Below, piece by piece: positions 57,342-64,000 of a stretch of 64,000 bases of DNA; position 1 is the first letter of the stretch; the number at the start of each line of letters is the position of its first letter. The stretch covers positions 1,460,001-1,524,000 of the forward strand of contig NZ_CP159996.1 of assembly GCF_040703035.1 (NCBI RefSeq). Reading direction: 5' to 3'. The translations under genes and the position numbers were made by a program. This stretch comes from Terribacillus aidingensis (lineage in GTDB: Bacteria; Bacillota; Bacilli; Bacillales; Amphibacillaceae). The notes beneath the pieces are model-generated. The model was not told the DNA's origin and did not search any database. It saw nothing but the letters and a program-made list of their open reading frames with translations.

Positions 57342-58073
57342 ATGGCAAAGGAACGTAATGATAACCAAGAGAATGAAAACGAAGAATCCGGCGGGAAATC
57401 CATCCTAGAAAAAATCCAGCAGCTCGGCCAGACATCGGTTGCCCAGGCACCTGATTCCCGTGTTCACGTGCTGTCTATCATCGGTCAGATAGAAGGACAT
57501 ATGCAGCTGCCGCCACAAAATAAAACAACGAAATACGAGCATGTCATTCCCCAATTGATTGCAATCGAACAGAATCCGAAAATAGAGGGGTTGATTGTAC
57601 TGATGAATACGGTCGGAGGAGATGTCGAAGCGGGTCTCGCACTTTCAGAGATGATTGCATCCCTCTCCAAACCGTCCGTATCAATCGTTCTCGGGGGCGG
57701 ACATAGCATCGGGGCGCCTATAGCCGTAAGTACGGACTATAGCTTTATCGTACCAACAGCGACGATGACAATCCATCCAATCAGACTGACAGGCCTGGTC
57801 ATAGGTGTTCCTCAAACTTTTGAATACTTGGATAAGATGCAGGACCGCGTCATCAGCTTTGTCACTTCTCATTCTTCGATAACCGAAGATAAATTCAAGG
57901 AGCTTATGTTTGCGAAAGGGAACCTGACACGTGACATCGGTACGAACGTTGTCGGAACAGATGCAGTTTCCTACGGGCTGATCCATGAAGTCGGGGGAGT
58001 ACAGCATGCGATGAAAAAGCTGAATGAATTGATGGAGCAGCGAAAAGCATCCCTGAACGGGGAATTGCAATGA
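57342..58073 (+). CDS. tepA: ClpP-class protease-like protein TepA
   Basis: TepA is a ClpP/crotonase-fold serine protease-like protein first linked to protein translocation in B. subtilis. The 243-residue protein has an acidic N-terminus and the ClpP-type core: [23 protein letters not shown] near residue 83 and the presumed nucleophile Ser in [15 protein letters not shown] near residue 125. No signal peptide is seen, so it is cytosolic. It overlaps ylzJ by 4 bp. Confidence 0.93.
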   Translation: MAKERNDNQENENEESGGKSILEKIQQLGQTSVAQAPDSRVHVLSIIGQIEGHMQLPPQNKTTKYEHVIPQLIAIEQNPKIEGLIVLMNTVGGDVEAGLALSEMIASLSKPSVSIVLGGGHSIGAPIAVSTDYSFIVPTATMTIHPIRLTGLVIGVPQTFEYLDKMQDRVISFVTSHSSITEDKFKELMFAKGNLTRDIGTNVVGTDAVSYGLIHEVGGVQHAMKKLNELMEQRKASLNGELQ

Positions 58074-58279
58074 TTTTGTACACGCCGCTCGCACCGGAAG
58101 ATATTTTCCCTGTAGAGACAACCCAATTTGAGGCTCACCAAATTATTCAATACAATGGAAAAACAGTTCAAGCTGAACATTTGGGAAACGGTATGTACCG
58201 TGTTCACCAGCTTATGTCGACAGATCCTGCCGATTTTCTTGATGAAAACTGTGCACCAGGAAAATTGTTCTCCTTATAA
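58070..58279 (+). CDS. ylzJ: YlzJ-like protein
   Basis: This is a 69-residue protein of the YlzJ family ([13 protein letters not shown] at the N-terminus is typical). Its function is unknown. It overlaps tepA by 4 bp and is followed by a promoter and leader for spoIIIE, the same arrangement as in B. subtilis. Confidence 0.85.
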   Translation: MILYTPLAPEDIFPVETTQFEAHQIIQYNGKTVQAEHLGNGMYRVHQLMSTDPADFLDENCAPGKLFSL

Positions 58280-58311
58280 ATGAATACGTACGTTCGTCTT
58301 TTTGTCAGCTA

Positions 58312-58320
58312 TGTTATACT
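58312..58320 (+). promoter_or_regulatory. Extended -10 promoter candidate for spoIIIE
   Basis: TGTTATACT (58312-58320) is an extended -10 element (TG-n-TATACT). The region 16-18 bp upstream has only a weak -35 (TTCGTC). Transcription would begin near 58327, about 25 nt before a terminator-like hairpin. Confidence 0.55.
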
Positions 58321-58351
58321 GAATTCAGATGGCAAATTGACGTACAAAGTA

Positions 58352-58383
58352 GAAAACCCTTGTCGTTGGCAGGGGTTTTCTTT
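58352..58383 (+). terminator. Terminator-like hairpin in the spoIIIE leader
   Basis: GAAAACCCTTG (58352-58362), loop TCGTTGG and CAGGGGTTTTC (58370-58380; one G-T pair) are followed by TTTACAT. It would end tepA-ylzJ transcripts and may also attenuate transcription from the spoIIIE promoter just upstream. Confidence 0.75.
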
Positions 58384-58431
58384 ACATCTAAAGAAGTACA
58401 TAAGCAATGCAAAACAAGGAGATTCCCTAAA

Positions 58432-60738
58432 ATGGCTAAACGAAAAACAAAAAAACGACAAACTAAGTTCAAGCAAGTAATGAGCTTTGAAGTAATTGGG
58501 TTATTATTAGTATTTCTTGCTGTATTCGGCAGCGGCGCAGGTGCAATCAGTGACGGGGCAATACCGAACGCACTTGAGCATTTGTTCCGCTTCTTCTTTG
58601 GAAGCTGGTATTTCCTGCTTGCAGTATTTATGGGTGGGGTCGGCATCTACTTGATGGCCAGATGTAAAAGACCGAATCTGCTTCATAAGAAACTGATCGG
58701 ATTATATGCCATCACCGCTGGTATTTTACTATTCACGCATATCCAGGCGTTTGAGGATAAGCTGAGTCAAGTGGAGCAGCCATCGATCATCAAGACAAGC
58801 TGGAATTATTATTTAGCTTATGTGCAGGATACGATCGATCCAGCGGCTCTAGGCGGAGGTATGATAGGAGCAATCCTTTTCGCATTAAGTTATTATCTGC
58901 TTTCTGCAACAGGTGCTAAGATCATCGCTTTCTTTCTGGTAGTAATCGGAATTCTGATTTTAACCAATACGTCCCTCAGTTCCTTAGTTCAAAAGCTGTT
59001 TGCGCTTCTGAGAAAAGGAGCAAATGCTACATCAGGTAAAATGAAAGACAAGCTCTCGGAAACAAAGGAGCGTAAAAAAACGGAACGACCGAAGAGGAAG
59101 CAAAAACGCCAGCAGGTATTAGCAGAAAAGGAAGAAGCAGCAGAGGCAGAACCAGAGCCTATTCATGAGGAACCAATCATCCAGGATTTCACGAATATTG
59201 CCTACGCAGATCCTGAGCCAGAAATCATCGAACCAAAACAAGAGAAACCGAAAGAGATAGAAGAAGAATCTACCGATGAGAAAGAGGCACTGCCGGCGTC
59301 TGAGCTGGAAAACAGGGATTATCAGCTACCTAGCATCACGTTGCTGAAACAGCCCAAGAAGAATAGCCAAAAACAGGAACGCTCGCAGATTCAGGCTGTT
59401 GCACGGAAGCTCGAGCAGACGTTCCAAAGCTTTGGAGTCAAGGCAAAAGTAAGCAAGGTACATGTGGGTCCAGCAGTGACGAAATATGAAGTATATCCGG
59501 ATACCGGTGTGAAAGTAAGCAAGATCGTCAACCTGCACGATGATTTAGCGCTTGCTCTGGCAGCGAAGGATATCCGGATTGAAGCGCCGATACCAGGCAA
59601 ATCAGCTGTTGGAATCGAAGTGCCGAATAAAGAAGTGGCAAGTGTATCGCTGCGTGAGGTTTTGGATAACAGTCAAGTGAAAGCCGGATCCAAGCTGAGC
59701 TTTGCCCTTGGTCGTGACATATCTGGAGAATCAGTGGTGGCAGAGCTTAACAAGATGCCCCATTTGCTTGTAGCTGGTGCTACTGGAAGCGGGAAAAGTG
59801 TATGTATCAACGGCATCATTACCAGTATCCTGATGCGGGCCAAACCGCATGAAGTGAAAATGATGATGATTGATCCGAAAAAAGTGGAGCTGAATGTATA
59901 TAATGGAATTCCCCACTTGCTGACACCGGTCGTGACGGATCCGAAAAAAGCATCCAGGGCATTGAAGAAAGTTGTAGCCGAGATGGAGCGCAGATATGAT
60001 CTGTTCTCTGATTCTGGTACTAGAAATATCGAAGGGTATAATGCGTACATCCAAAAGCAGAATGAATTGAATGATGAAGAGCAGCCTTTCCTGCCATTCA
60101 TTGTCGTACTGGTTGATGAGCTTGCCGATTTGATGATGGTCGCTTCCAGCGAGGTGGAGGATGCTATTACCAGACTCGCACAGATGGCACGTGCTGCGGG
60201 GATACATTTGATTATCGCAACCCAGCGTCCGTCTGTTGACGTTATTACTGGCGTCATCAAGGCCAACATCCCGTCACGTATCGCTTTTAGCGTAAGTTCC
60301 CAAATCGATTCCCGGACAATCCTGGACGGCGGCGGAGCTGAAAAGCTCCTTGGACGAGGAGATATGCTGTTCATACCAGTCGGTTCTTCAAAGCCGACCC
60401 GTATTCAAGGGGCCTTCCTTTCCGATGAGGAAGTGGAGAATGTCGTAAATCATTGTATTGAACAGCAAAAAGCACAATATCAAACAGATATGATTCCAGA
60501 AGAAGAACAGGAAGTACAGTCAGAGGTGGAGGATGAACTTTACCATGATGCTGTCTTCTTAGTAACAGATATGCAAAGTGCCAGTGTTTCCATGCTGCAG
60601 CGCAGATTCCGCATCGGTTATACGAGAGCGGCTAGGTTGATAGATGCAATGGAAGAGCGGGGAGTAGTAGGACCTTATGAGGGGAGTAAGCCACGGCAGG
60701 TGTTGGTTTCCAAGTCGGCGGAGGACAAACTATCGTAG
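58432..60738 (+). CDS. spoIIIE: DNA translocase SpoIIIE/FtsK
   Basis: This membrane-anchored ATPase pumps the chromosome into the forespore across the division septum. The 768-residue protein has four N-terminal membrane helices, a charged E/K-rich linker (about residues 200-310), the RecA-like motor with Walker A GATGSGKS near residue 448-455 and Walker [14 protein letters not shown], and a C-terminal DNA-reading gamma domain ([23 protein letters not shown]). ATG 58432 (MAKRKTKK) has AAGGAGATT upstream; the longer open frame lies in the leader hairpin. Synteny supports SpoIIIE. Confidence 0.97.
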   Translation: MAKRKTKKRQTKFKQVMSFEVIGLLLVFLAVFGSGAGAISDGAIPNALEHLFRFFFGSWYFLLAVFMGGVGIYLMARCKRPNLLHKKLIGLYAITAGILLFTHIQAFEDKLSQVEQPSIIKTSWNYYLAYVQDTIDPAALGGGMIGAILFALSYYLLSATGAKIIAFFLVVIGILILTNTSLSSLVQKLFALLRKGANATSGKMKDKLSETKERKKTERPKRKQKRQQVLAEKEEAAEAEPEPIHEEPIIQDFTNIAYADPEPEIIEPKQEKPKEIEEESTDEKEALPASELENRDYQLPSITLLKQPKKNSQKQERSQIQAVARKLEQTFQSFGVKAKVSKVHVGPAVTKYEVYPDTGVKVSKIVNLHDDLALALAAKDIRIEAPIPGKSAVGIEVPNKEVASVSLREVLDNSQVKAGSKLSFALGRDISGESVVAELNKMPHLLVAGATGSGKSVCINGIITSILMRAKPHEVKMMMIDPKKVELNVYNGIPHLLTPVVTDPKKASRALKKVVAEMERRYDLFSDSGTRNIEGYNAYIQKQNELNDEEQPFLPFIVVLVDELADLMMVASSEVEDAITRLAQMARAAGIHLIIATQRPSVDVITGVIKANIPSRIAFSVSSQIDSRTILDGGGAEKLLGRGDMLFIPVGSSKPTRIQGAFLSDEEVENVVNHCIEQQKAQYQTDMIPEEEQEVQSEVEDELYHDAVFLVTDMQSASVSMLQRRFRIGYTRAARLIDAMEERGVVGPYEGSKPRQVLVSKSAEDKLS

Positions 60739-60842
60739 GACACATTTTTCAAGAAAAGTATCAAAAAGTAGGTGAATCAACCCAAAAAAATCGACAATAT
60801 TCGTGTTTTTGTAAAATAAGTATTTATTTTATGTAAAAAGCA

Positions 60843-60851
60843 TGTTATATT
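60843..60851 (+). promoter_or_regulatory. Promoter candidate for the BMP lipoprotein operon
   Basis: TGTTATATT (60843-60851) is an extended -10 with a very A+T-rich upstream region (TTTATT at 60823-60828 as a weak -35, 17-bp spacing). The 213-bp gap between spoIIIE and the lipoprotein gene contains no obvious terminator and no riboswitch that I recognise. Confidence 0.5.
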
Positions 60852-60872
60852 ATGTTCGAGTGAAGCGGATTG

Positions 60873-60906
60873 TAGTAATTATGTCCTATTAATCTACTAA
60901 TTATGT
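60873..60906 (+). repeat. 22-bp-spaced direct repeat upstream of the nucleoside importer
   Basis: TAGTAATTATGT (60873-60884) and TACTAATTATGT (60895-60906) match at 11 of 12 positions with starts 22 bp apart, about two helical turns. They lie just after the predicted transcription start, a typical place for a repressor site. I cannot name the binding protein. Confidence 0.5.
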
Positions 60907-60952
60907 ATCAGGCTTCAACTTAGTTATTAATCTATATTTGGGGGTTACTATC

Positions 60953-62032
60953 TTGAAAATGCGTCGTTATGCAGTACTTTTAGGTTTGCTTCTTGTCGTA
61001 GGTGTCGTGCTTAGTGCATGTGGATCCGGCGGCAGCTCCGAGCAGGGCGGAAGCGAGAGCAACAGCTTTAAAACAGCTATGGTTACAGATACTGGCGGTA
61101 TTGATGATAAATCATTTAACCAGTCTGCTTGGGAAGGTCTTACACAATTCGGTGCAGACAACAACCTAAAAGAGAAAGAAGGCTATGACTACCTTCAATC
61201 TAACAGTGCATCTGATTATGCAACCAACTTGAATCGCCTTGTGCAATCTAATACGGATCTAATCTTCGGTGTTGGATTCAAGCTTGCAGAGGATATCACT
61301 AAAGTTGCTGATCAAAACAAAGAAACGCATTTTGCCATCATTGATTCCGTCGTAGAAAAAGATAATGTAGCAAGCATCGTATTCGAAGAGCAGCAGGGCT
61401 CATTCCTAGCAGGTGTAGCTGCAGCGACGAAATCTGAATCCGGTAAAATCGGATTCGTTGGTGGAGAAGAAAGTGAATTGATTAAGAAGTTCGAAGCAGG
61501 ATACGTAGCTGGTGCGAAATCAGTCAATAAGGATATCGAAGTGGATGTACAGTATGCTGGTTCCTTCGGTGCTCCTGACAAAGGTAAATTGATTGCATCC
61601 AACATGTACAACTCTGGCGTAGATGTAATCTATCATTCTGCTGGTGGTACAGGTAACGGTGTATTCGCACAAGCAAAAGATTTGAAAAACAATGATCCAG
61701 AAGGAAACTACTGGGTAATCGGTGTTGACCGTGACCAGTATGATGAAGGCCAAATTGGGGATAACAACGTGACTCTTACAAGCATGCTGAAAGCTGTTGA
61801 CGTTGCAGTAGCTGATGTTGCGCAGAAATCCAAAGATGGCAATTTCCCTGGTGGAGAAATCGTATCTTACGGTTTGAAAGATGATGGAATCGGTATTGCA
61901 GAAACAAACACAGAAGCATACACAGACGATATCAAAACAGCTGTAGACGAATGGAAGCAAAAGATCATCGATGGTGATGTAACTGCTCCAACTACGGATG
62001 ACGAACTGAAAGCATATGTAGATTCTCTATAA
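60953..62032 (+). CDS. BMP family lipoprotein, nucleoside-binding (NupN/PnrA/TmpC-like)
   Basis: This is the solute-binding lipoprotein of an ABC importer. The 359-residue product has a lipoprotein signal with lipobox LSAC (Cys23), an S/G/E-rich tether, and the BMP/PnrA domain starting FKTAMVTDTGGIDDKSFNQSAWEGL. PnrA relatives bind purine nucleosides. With the next genes it matches the nupNOPQ order (guanosine import in B. subtilis); the exact substrate is an inference. I choose TTG 60953, 8 bp after GGGGG; ATG 60959 is an alternative. Confidence 0.93.
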   Translation: MKMRRYAVLLGLLLVVGVVLSACGSGGSSEQGGSESNSFKTAMVTDTGGIDDKSFNQSAWEGLTQFGADNNLKEKEGYDYLQSNSASDYATNLNRLVQSNTDLIFGVGFKLAEDITKVADQNKETHFAIIDSVVEKDNVASIVFEEQQGSFLAGVAAATKSESGKIGFVGGEESELIKKFEAGYVAGAKSVNKDIEVDVQYAGSFGAPDKGKLIASNMYNSGVDVIYHSAGGTGNGVFAQAKDLKNNDPEGNYWVIGVDRDQYDEGQIGDNNVTLTSMLKAVDVAVADVAQKSKDGNFPGGEIVSYGLKDDGIGIAETNTEAYTDDIKTAVDEWKQKIIDGDVTAPTTDDELKAYVDSL

Positions 62033-62040
62033 GAAACCAG

Positions 62041-62069
62041 AAGGGCTAGAGTACGCACTCTAGCCCTTT
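62041..62069 (+). terminator. Hairpin between lipoprotein and ATPase genes, partial terminator
   Basis: AAGGGCTAGAGT (62041-62052), loop ACGC and ACTCTAGCCCTT (62057-62068) form a 12-bp perfect stem with a short T tract. A second inverted repeat, TGAAGCG/CGCTTCA (62087-62093 and 62113-62119), lies downstream. The pair would let the binding protein be made in excess of the ATPase and permeases. Confidence 0.8.
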
Positions 62070-62182
62070 ATAAAAAAATCTTCAACTGAAGCGTCTATAT
62101 TAGACAATTCCCCGCTTCATTTGACGATTTTTTTTTGAACAGAATCAAAGAAAGTTCGTAATTCCGAGAAGGAGTGTAAAAT

Positions 62183-63715
62183 ATGGAAAATTATGTAATT
62201 GAAATGCTGAACATTCGCAAAGAATTTCCCGGAATTGTCGCCAATGACAACATCACGCTTCAAGTGAAAAAAGGAGAAATCCATGCGCTGCTAGGAGAAA
62301 ATGGCGCAGGAAAGTCCACATTGATGAACGTCCTGTTCGGTCTTTATCAGCCGGAAAAGGGAGAGATCCGCGTTGACGGAAAGAAAGTCGAAATCAATGA
62401 TCCGAATGTTGCCAATAGATTAGGTATCGGAATGGTGCACCAGCACTTCATGCTTATCGACACCTTCACAGTTGCACAAAATATCGTTCTTGGCAGTGAA
62501 CCGAAAAAAGGGCTTAAGATTGATATGAAAAAAGCGGTTCGTGAAGTGCAGCAACTTTCAGATCGTTACGGTCTGCAAGTGGATGCCACAGCGAAAATCA
62601 GCGATATTTCCGTTGGTATGCAGCAGCGTGTGGAAATCCTGAAAACTTTGTACCGCGGTGCAAATGTGGTCATCCTGGATGAGCCTACCGCTGTATTGAC
62701 ACCACAGGAAATCAAAGAGCTTATCGTTATTTTGCGGACGCTGATCAAAGAAGGCAAGTCTATCATTTTGATCACACATAAACTGAAAGAAATCATGGAA
62801 GTTTGTGATCGCTGTACGGTAATCAGGAAAGGGCAGGGTATCGGAACAGTTGTTGTATCCGAAACGAACCCGAATGAACTGGCTTCCTTGATGGTAGGCC
62901 GTGAAATACGCTTCTCAACGGAGAAGAAACCAGCCGAACCAAAAGAAACAATTCTTTCCATTGAAGGCCTGACAGTACAGGATTCCCGGCATGTGGACAT
63001 GGTGAAACAACTGGATCTTGATATCAGAGCAGGCGAAATTGTCGGAATTGCCGGAGTAGACGGAAATGGTCAAACAGAATTAATTGAGGCAATAACCGGA
63101 CTTCGTAAGAAATCAGCAGGCAAAGTCACATTGAAAAATCAGGATATTACCAATATGCCAGTTCGCGCCATTACGGAAAGCGGAGTAGGTCATATCCCCC
63201 AGGATCGCCACAAGCTTGGTCTCGTGCTTGATTATTCTATCGGAGAAAACATAGTACTGCAAACATATTACCAAAAGCCTTTTTCAACTGGCGGCTTCCT
63301 GTCCTTCAAACGGATCTTCGATAAAGCAAAAGCCCTGATTGCGGAATACGACGTTCGTACTCCTAGTCATTTATCGAAAGCGCGCACTCTATCCGGGGGT
63401 AACCAGCAAAAAGCAATCATTGGTCGTGAAATTGACCGTAACCCGGATTTGTTGATCGCAGCTCAGCCGACACGCGGTCTGGATGTAGGGGCTATTGAAT
63501 TCATCCATAAGCGTCTGATCGAACAGCGTGACCAAGGAAAAGCTGTCCTGCTCGTTTCGTTCGAACTAGATGAGATTTTGAATGTAAGTGATCGTATTGC
63601 TGTTATGTTCGATGGGAAAATCATTGCAACAGTAAATCCGAAGGAAACAAATGAACAGGAGCTCGGATTATTGATGGCAGGTTCGAAGCTTGAGAAAGAA
63701 GGGGCGCAAAACTAA
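62183..63715 (+). CDS. ABC transporter ATP-binding protein with two ATPase domains (NupO-like)
   Basis: The 510-residue protein has two fused ABC domains, the form used by simple-sugar and nucleoside importers. Domain 1 has Walker A GENGAGKST, the signature ISVGMQQRVEIL and Walker B VVILDEPTAVL. Domain 2 starts near residue 255 with a variant Walker A (GVDGNGQTE) and has LSGGNQQKAIIGREI and LLIAAQPTRGLDVG, in which the Walker B Glu is replaced, as is usual for the degenerate half. The stop overlaps the permease ATG. Confidence 0.94.
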   Translation: MENYVIEMLNIRKEFPGIVANDNITLQVKKGEIHALLGENGAGKSTLMNVLFGLYQPEKGEIRVDGKKVEINDPNVANRLGIGMVHQHFMLIDTFTVAQNIVLGSEPKKGLKIDMKKAVREVQQLSDRYGLQVDATAKISDISVGMQQRVEILKTLYRGANVVILDEPTAVLTPQEIKELIVILRTLIKEGKSIILITHKLKEIMEVCDRCTVIRKGQGIGTVVVSETNPNELASLMVGREIRFSTEKKPAEPKETILSIEGLTVQDSRHVDMVKQLDLDIRAGEIVGIAGVDGNGQTELIEAITGLRKKSAGKVTLKNQDITNMPVRAITESGVGHIPQDRHKLGLVLDYSIGENIVLQTYYQKPFSTGGFLSFKRIFDKAKALIAEYDVRTPSHLSKARTLSGGNQQKAIIGREIDRNPDLLIAAQPTRGLDVGAIEFIHKRLIEQRDQGKAVLLVSFELDEILNVSDRIAVMFDGKIIATVNPKETNEQELGLLMAGSKLEKEGAQN

Positions 63716-64000
63716 TGTTTTCCAGCACAAAGTTCAATTTCATCATACCAATCATTTCGGTCATCCTTGGTTTGGTTGCCGGTGCAATCATCATGCTTAT
63801 ATTCGGTTATAATCCGATTCTCGGCTATCAGGCACTATGGAATGGCGTTTTTGACAGCCCGTTCTTCATGTCCGAAACTGTTAACCGTATCACACCATAT
63901 ATACTGACCGGTTTGGCAATCGCTTTTGCTTTCCGTACCGGATTGTTCAATATCGGTGCTGAAGGTCAGGTGCTAGTCGGCTGGGTTGCAGCTGTATGGG
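63715..64000 (+). CDS. ABC transporter permease, N-terminal part (NupP-like; runs off window)
   Basis: The frame opens with ATG 63715 overlapping the ATPase stop and continues to the window end (95 complete codons). It has a membrane helix at about residues 9-31 and the family pattern ILTGLAIAFAFRTGLFNIGAEGQ of sugar/nucleoside-type permeases. It should be the first of two permease genes; the second lies outside the window. Confidence 0.92.
   Translation, partial: MFSSTKFNFIIPIISVILGLVAGAIIMLIFGYNPILGYQALWNGVFDSPFFMSETVNRITPYILTGLAIAFAFRTGLFNIGAEGQVLVGWVAAVW

Noticed and set aside
59673..60374. Antisense open frame (233 codons) inside spoIIIE
   Set aside because: Serine-rich product opposite the conserved motor domain; no support as a gene.
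60852..60937. Purine riboswitch in the leader of the nucleoside importer
   Set aside because: The conserved loop sequences and three-way junction of purine riboswitches are not found.
1..64000. Prophage, insertion sequence, CRISPR, defence cluster or horizontally acquired island
   Set aside because: No transposase, integrase, phage or defence genes, no repeat arrays and no gene-order breaks relative to the conserved Bacillaceae layout were seen.

Overview
The window is a gene-dense, single-strand stretch of a Bacillaceae (low-G+C, endospore-forming, motile Firmicute) chromosome. Gene order matches the Bacillus subtilis fla/che-rpsB-polC-nusA-pnp-spoVF-spoIIIE region almost gene for gene, and the encoded proteins are clear but divergent orthologues. 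The base composition (mid-40s % G+C by eye) and sequences suggest a relative of Terribacillus, Oceanobacillus or Virgibacillus rather than Bacillus itself; the genus cannot be fixed from sequence alone. All convincing genes are on the + strand. No tRNA, rRNA, CRISPR array, prophage or insertion sequence was seen, and no non-coding gap exceeds 300 bp.

Layout. (1) 1-26355: the 3' part of the fla/che operon: flgB (partial), flgC, fliE, fliF-K with ylxF, flgD, flgE, swrD, fliL, fliM, fliY, cheY, fliO/Z, fliP, Q, R, flhB, flhA, flhF, flhG, cheB, cheA, cheW, cheC, cheD, sigD, swrB. It encodes basal body, C-ring switch, type III export gate, export ATPase, hook, the CheA-CheY core with the Gram-positive adaptation proteins CheC/CheD/FliY, and the sigma factor for late flagellar genes. 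Genes are tightly coupled, many overlapping by 1-29 bp. (2) 26356-35530: rpsB, tsf, pyrH, frr, uppS, cdsA, dxr, rasP, proS: translation, nucleotide, isoprenoid and envelope functions. A good sigma-A promoter and a structured leader precede rpsB, and terminators separate rpsB, tsf, pyrH-frr and uppS onward. (3) 35531-47520: polC, then rimP-nusA-rnpM-ylxQ-infB-ylxP-rbfA-truB-ribF and rpsO. The polC-rimP gap has a promoter followed by three tandem terminator-like hairpins, matching the NusA attenuation known for B. subtilis. (4) 47521-52351: pnp, the deacetylase-like ylxY, the M16 peptidase mlpA, and ymxH. (5) 52352-57285: dpaA-dpaB (dipicolinate synthase) behind a sigma-K-like promoter, then asd-dapG-dapA. 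Together these make the dihydrodipicolinate-pathway precursor and divert it to spore dipicolinate. (6) 57286-60738: tepA, ylzJ and spoIIIE. (7) 60739-64000: a BMP-family lipoprotein, a double-domain ABC ATPase and the start of a permease, i.e. a nupNOPQ-like nucleoside importer running off the window.

I found no candidate for an undescribed defence or mobile system; this is core chromosome. What deserves a second look is RNA-level and regulatory: the hairpin array before rimP-nusA, the rpsB and rpsO leaders, a strong terminator inside the nusA-truB operon, a promoter-hairpin leader before spoIIIE, a terminator-like hairpin across the sigD stop codon, the sigma-K-like site before dpaA, a 22-bp-spaced direct repeat before the nucleoside importer, and a YlxY protein whose usual catalytic aspartates appear to be missing. 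Promoter and hairpin calls are by eye.
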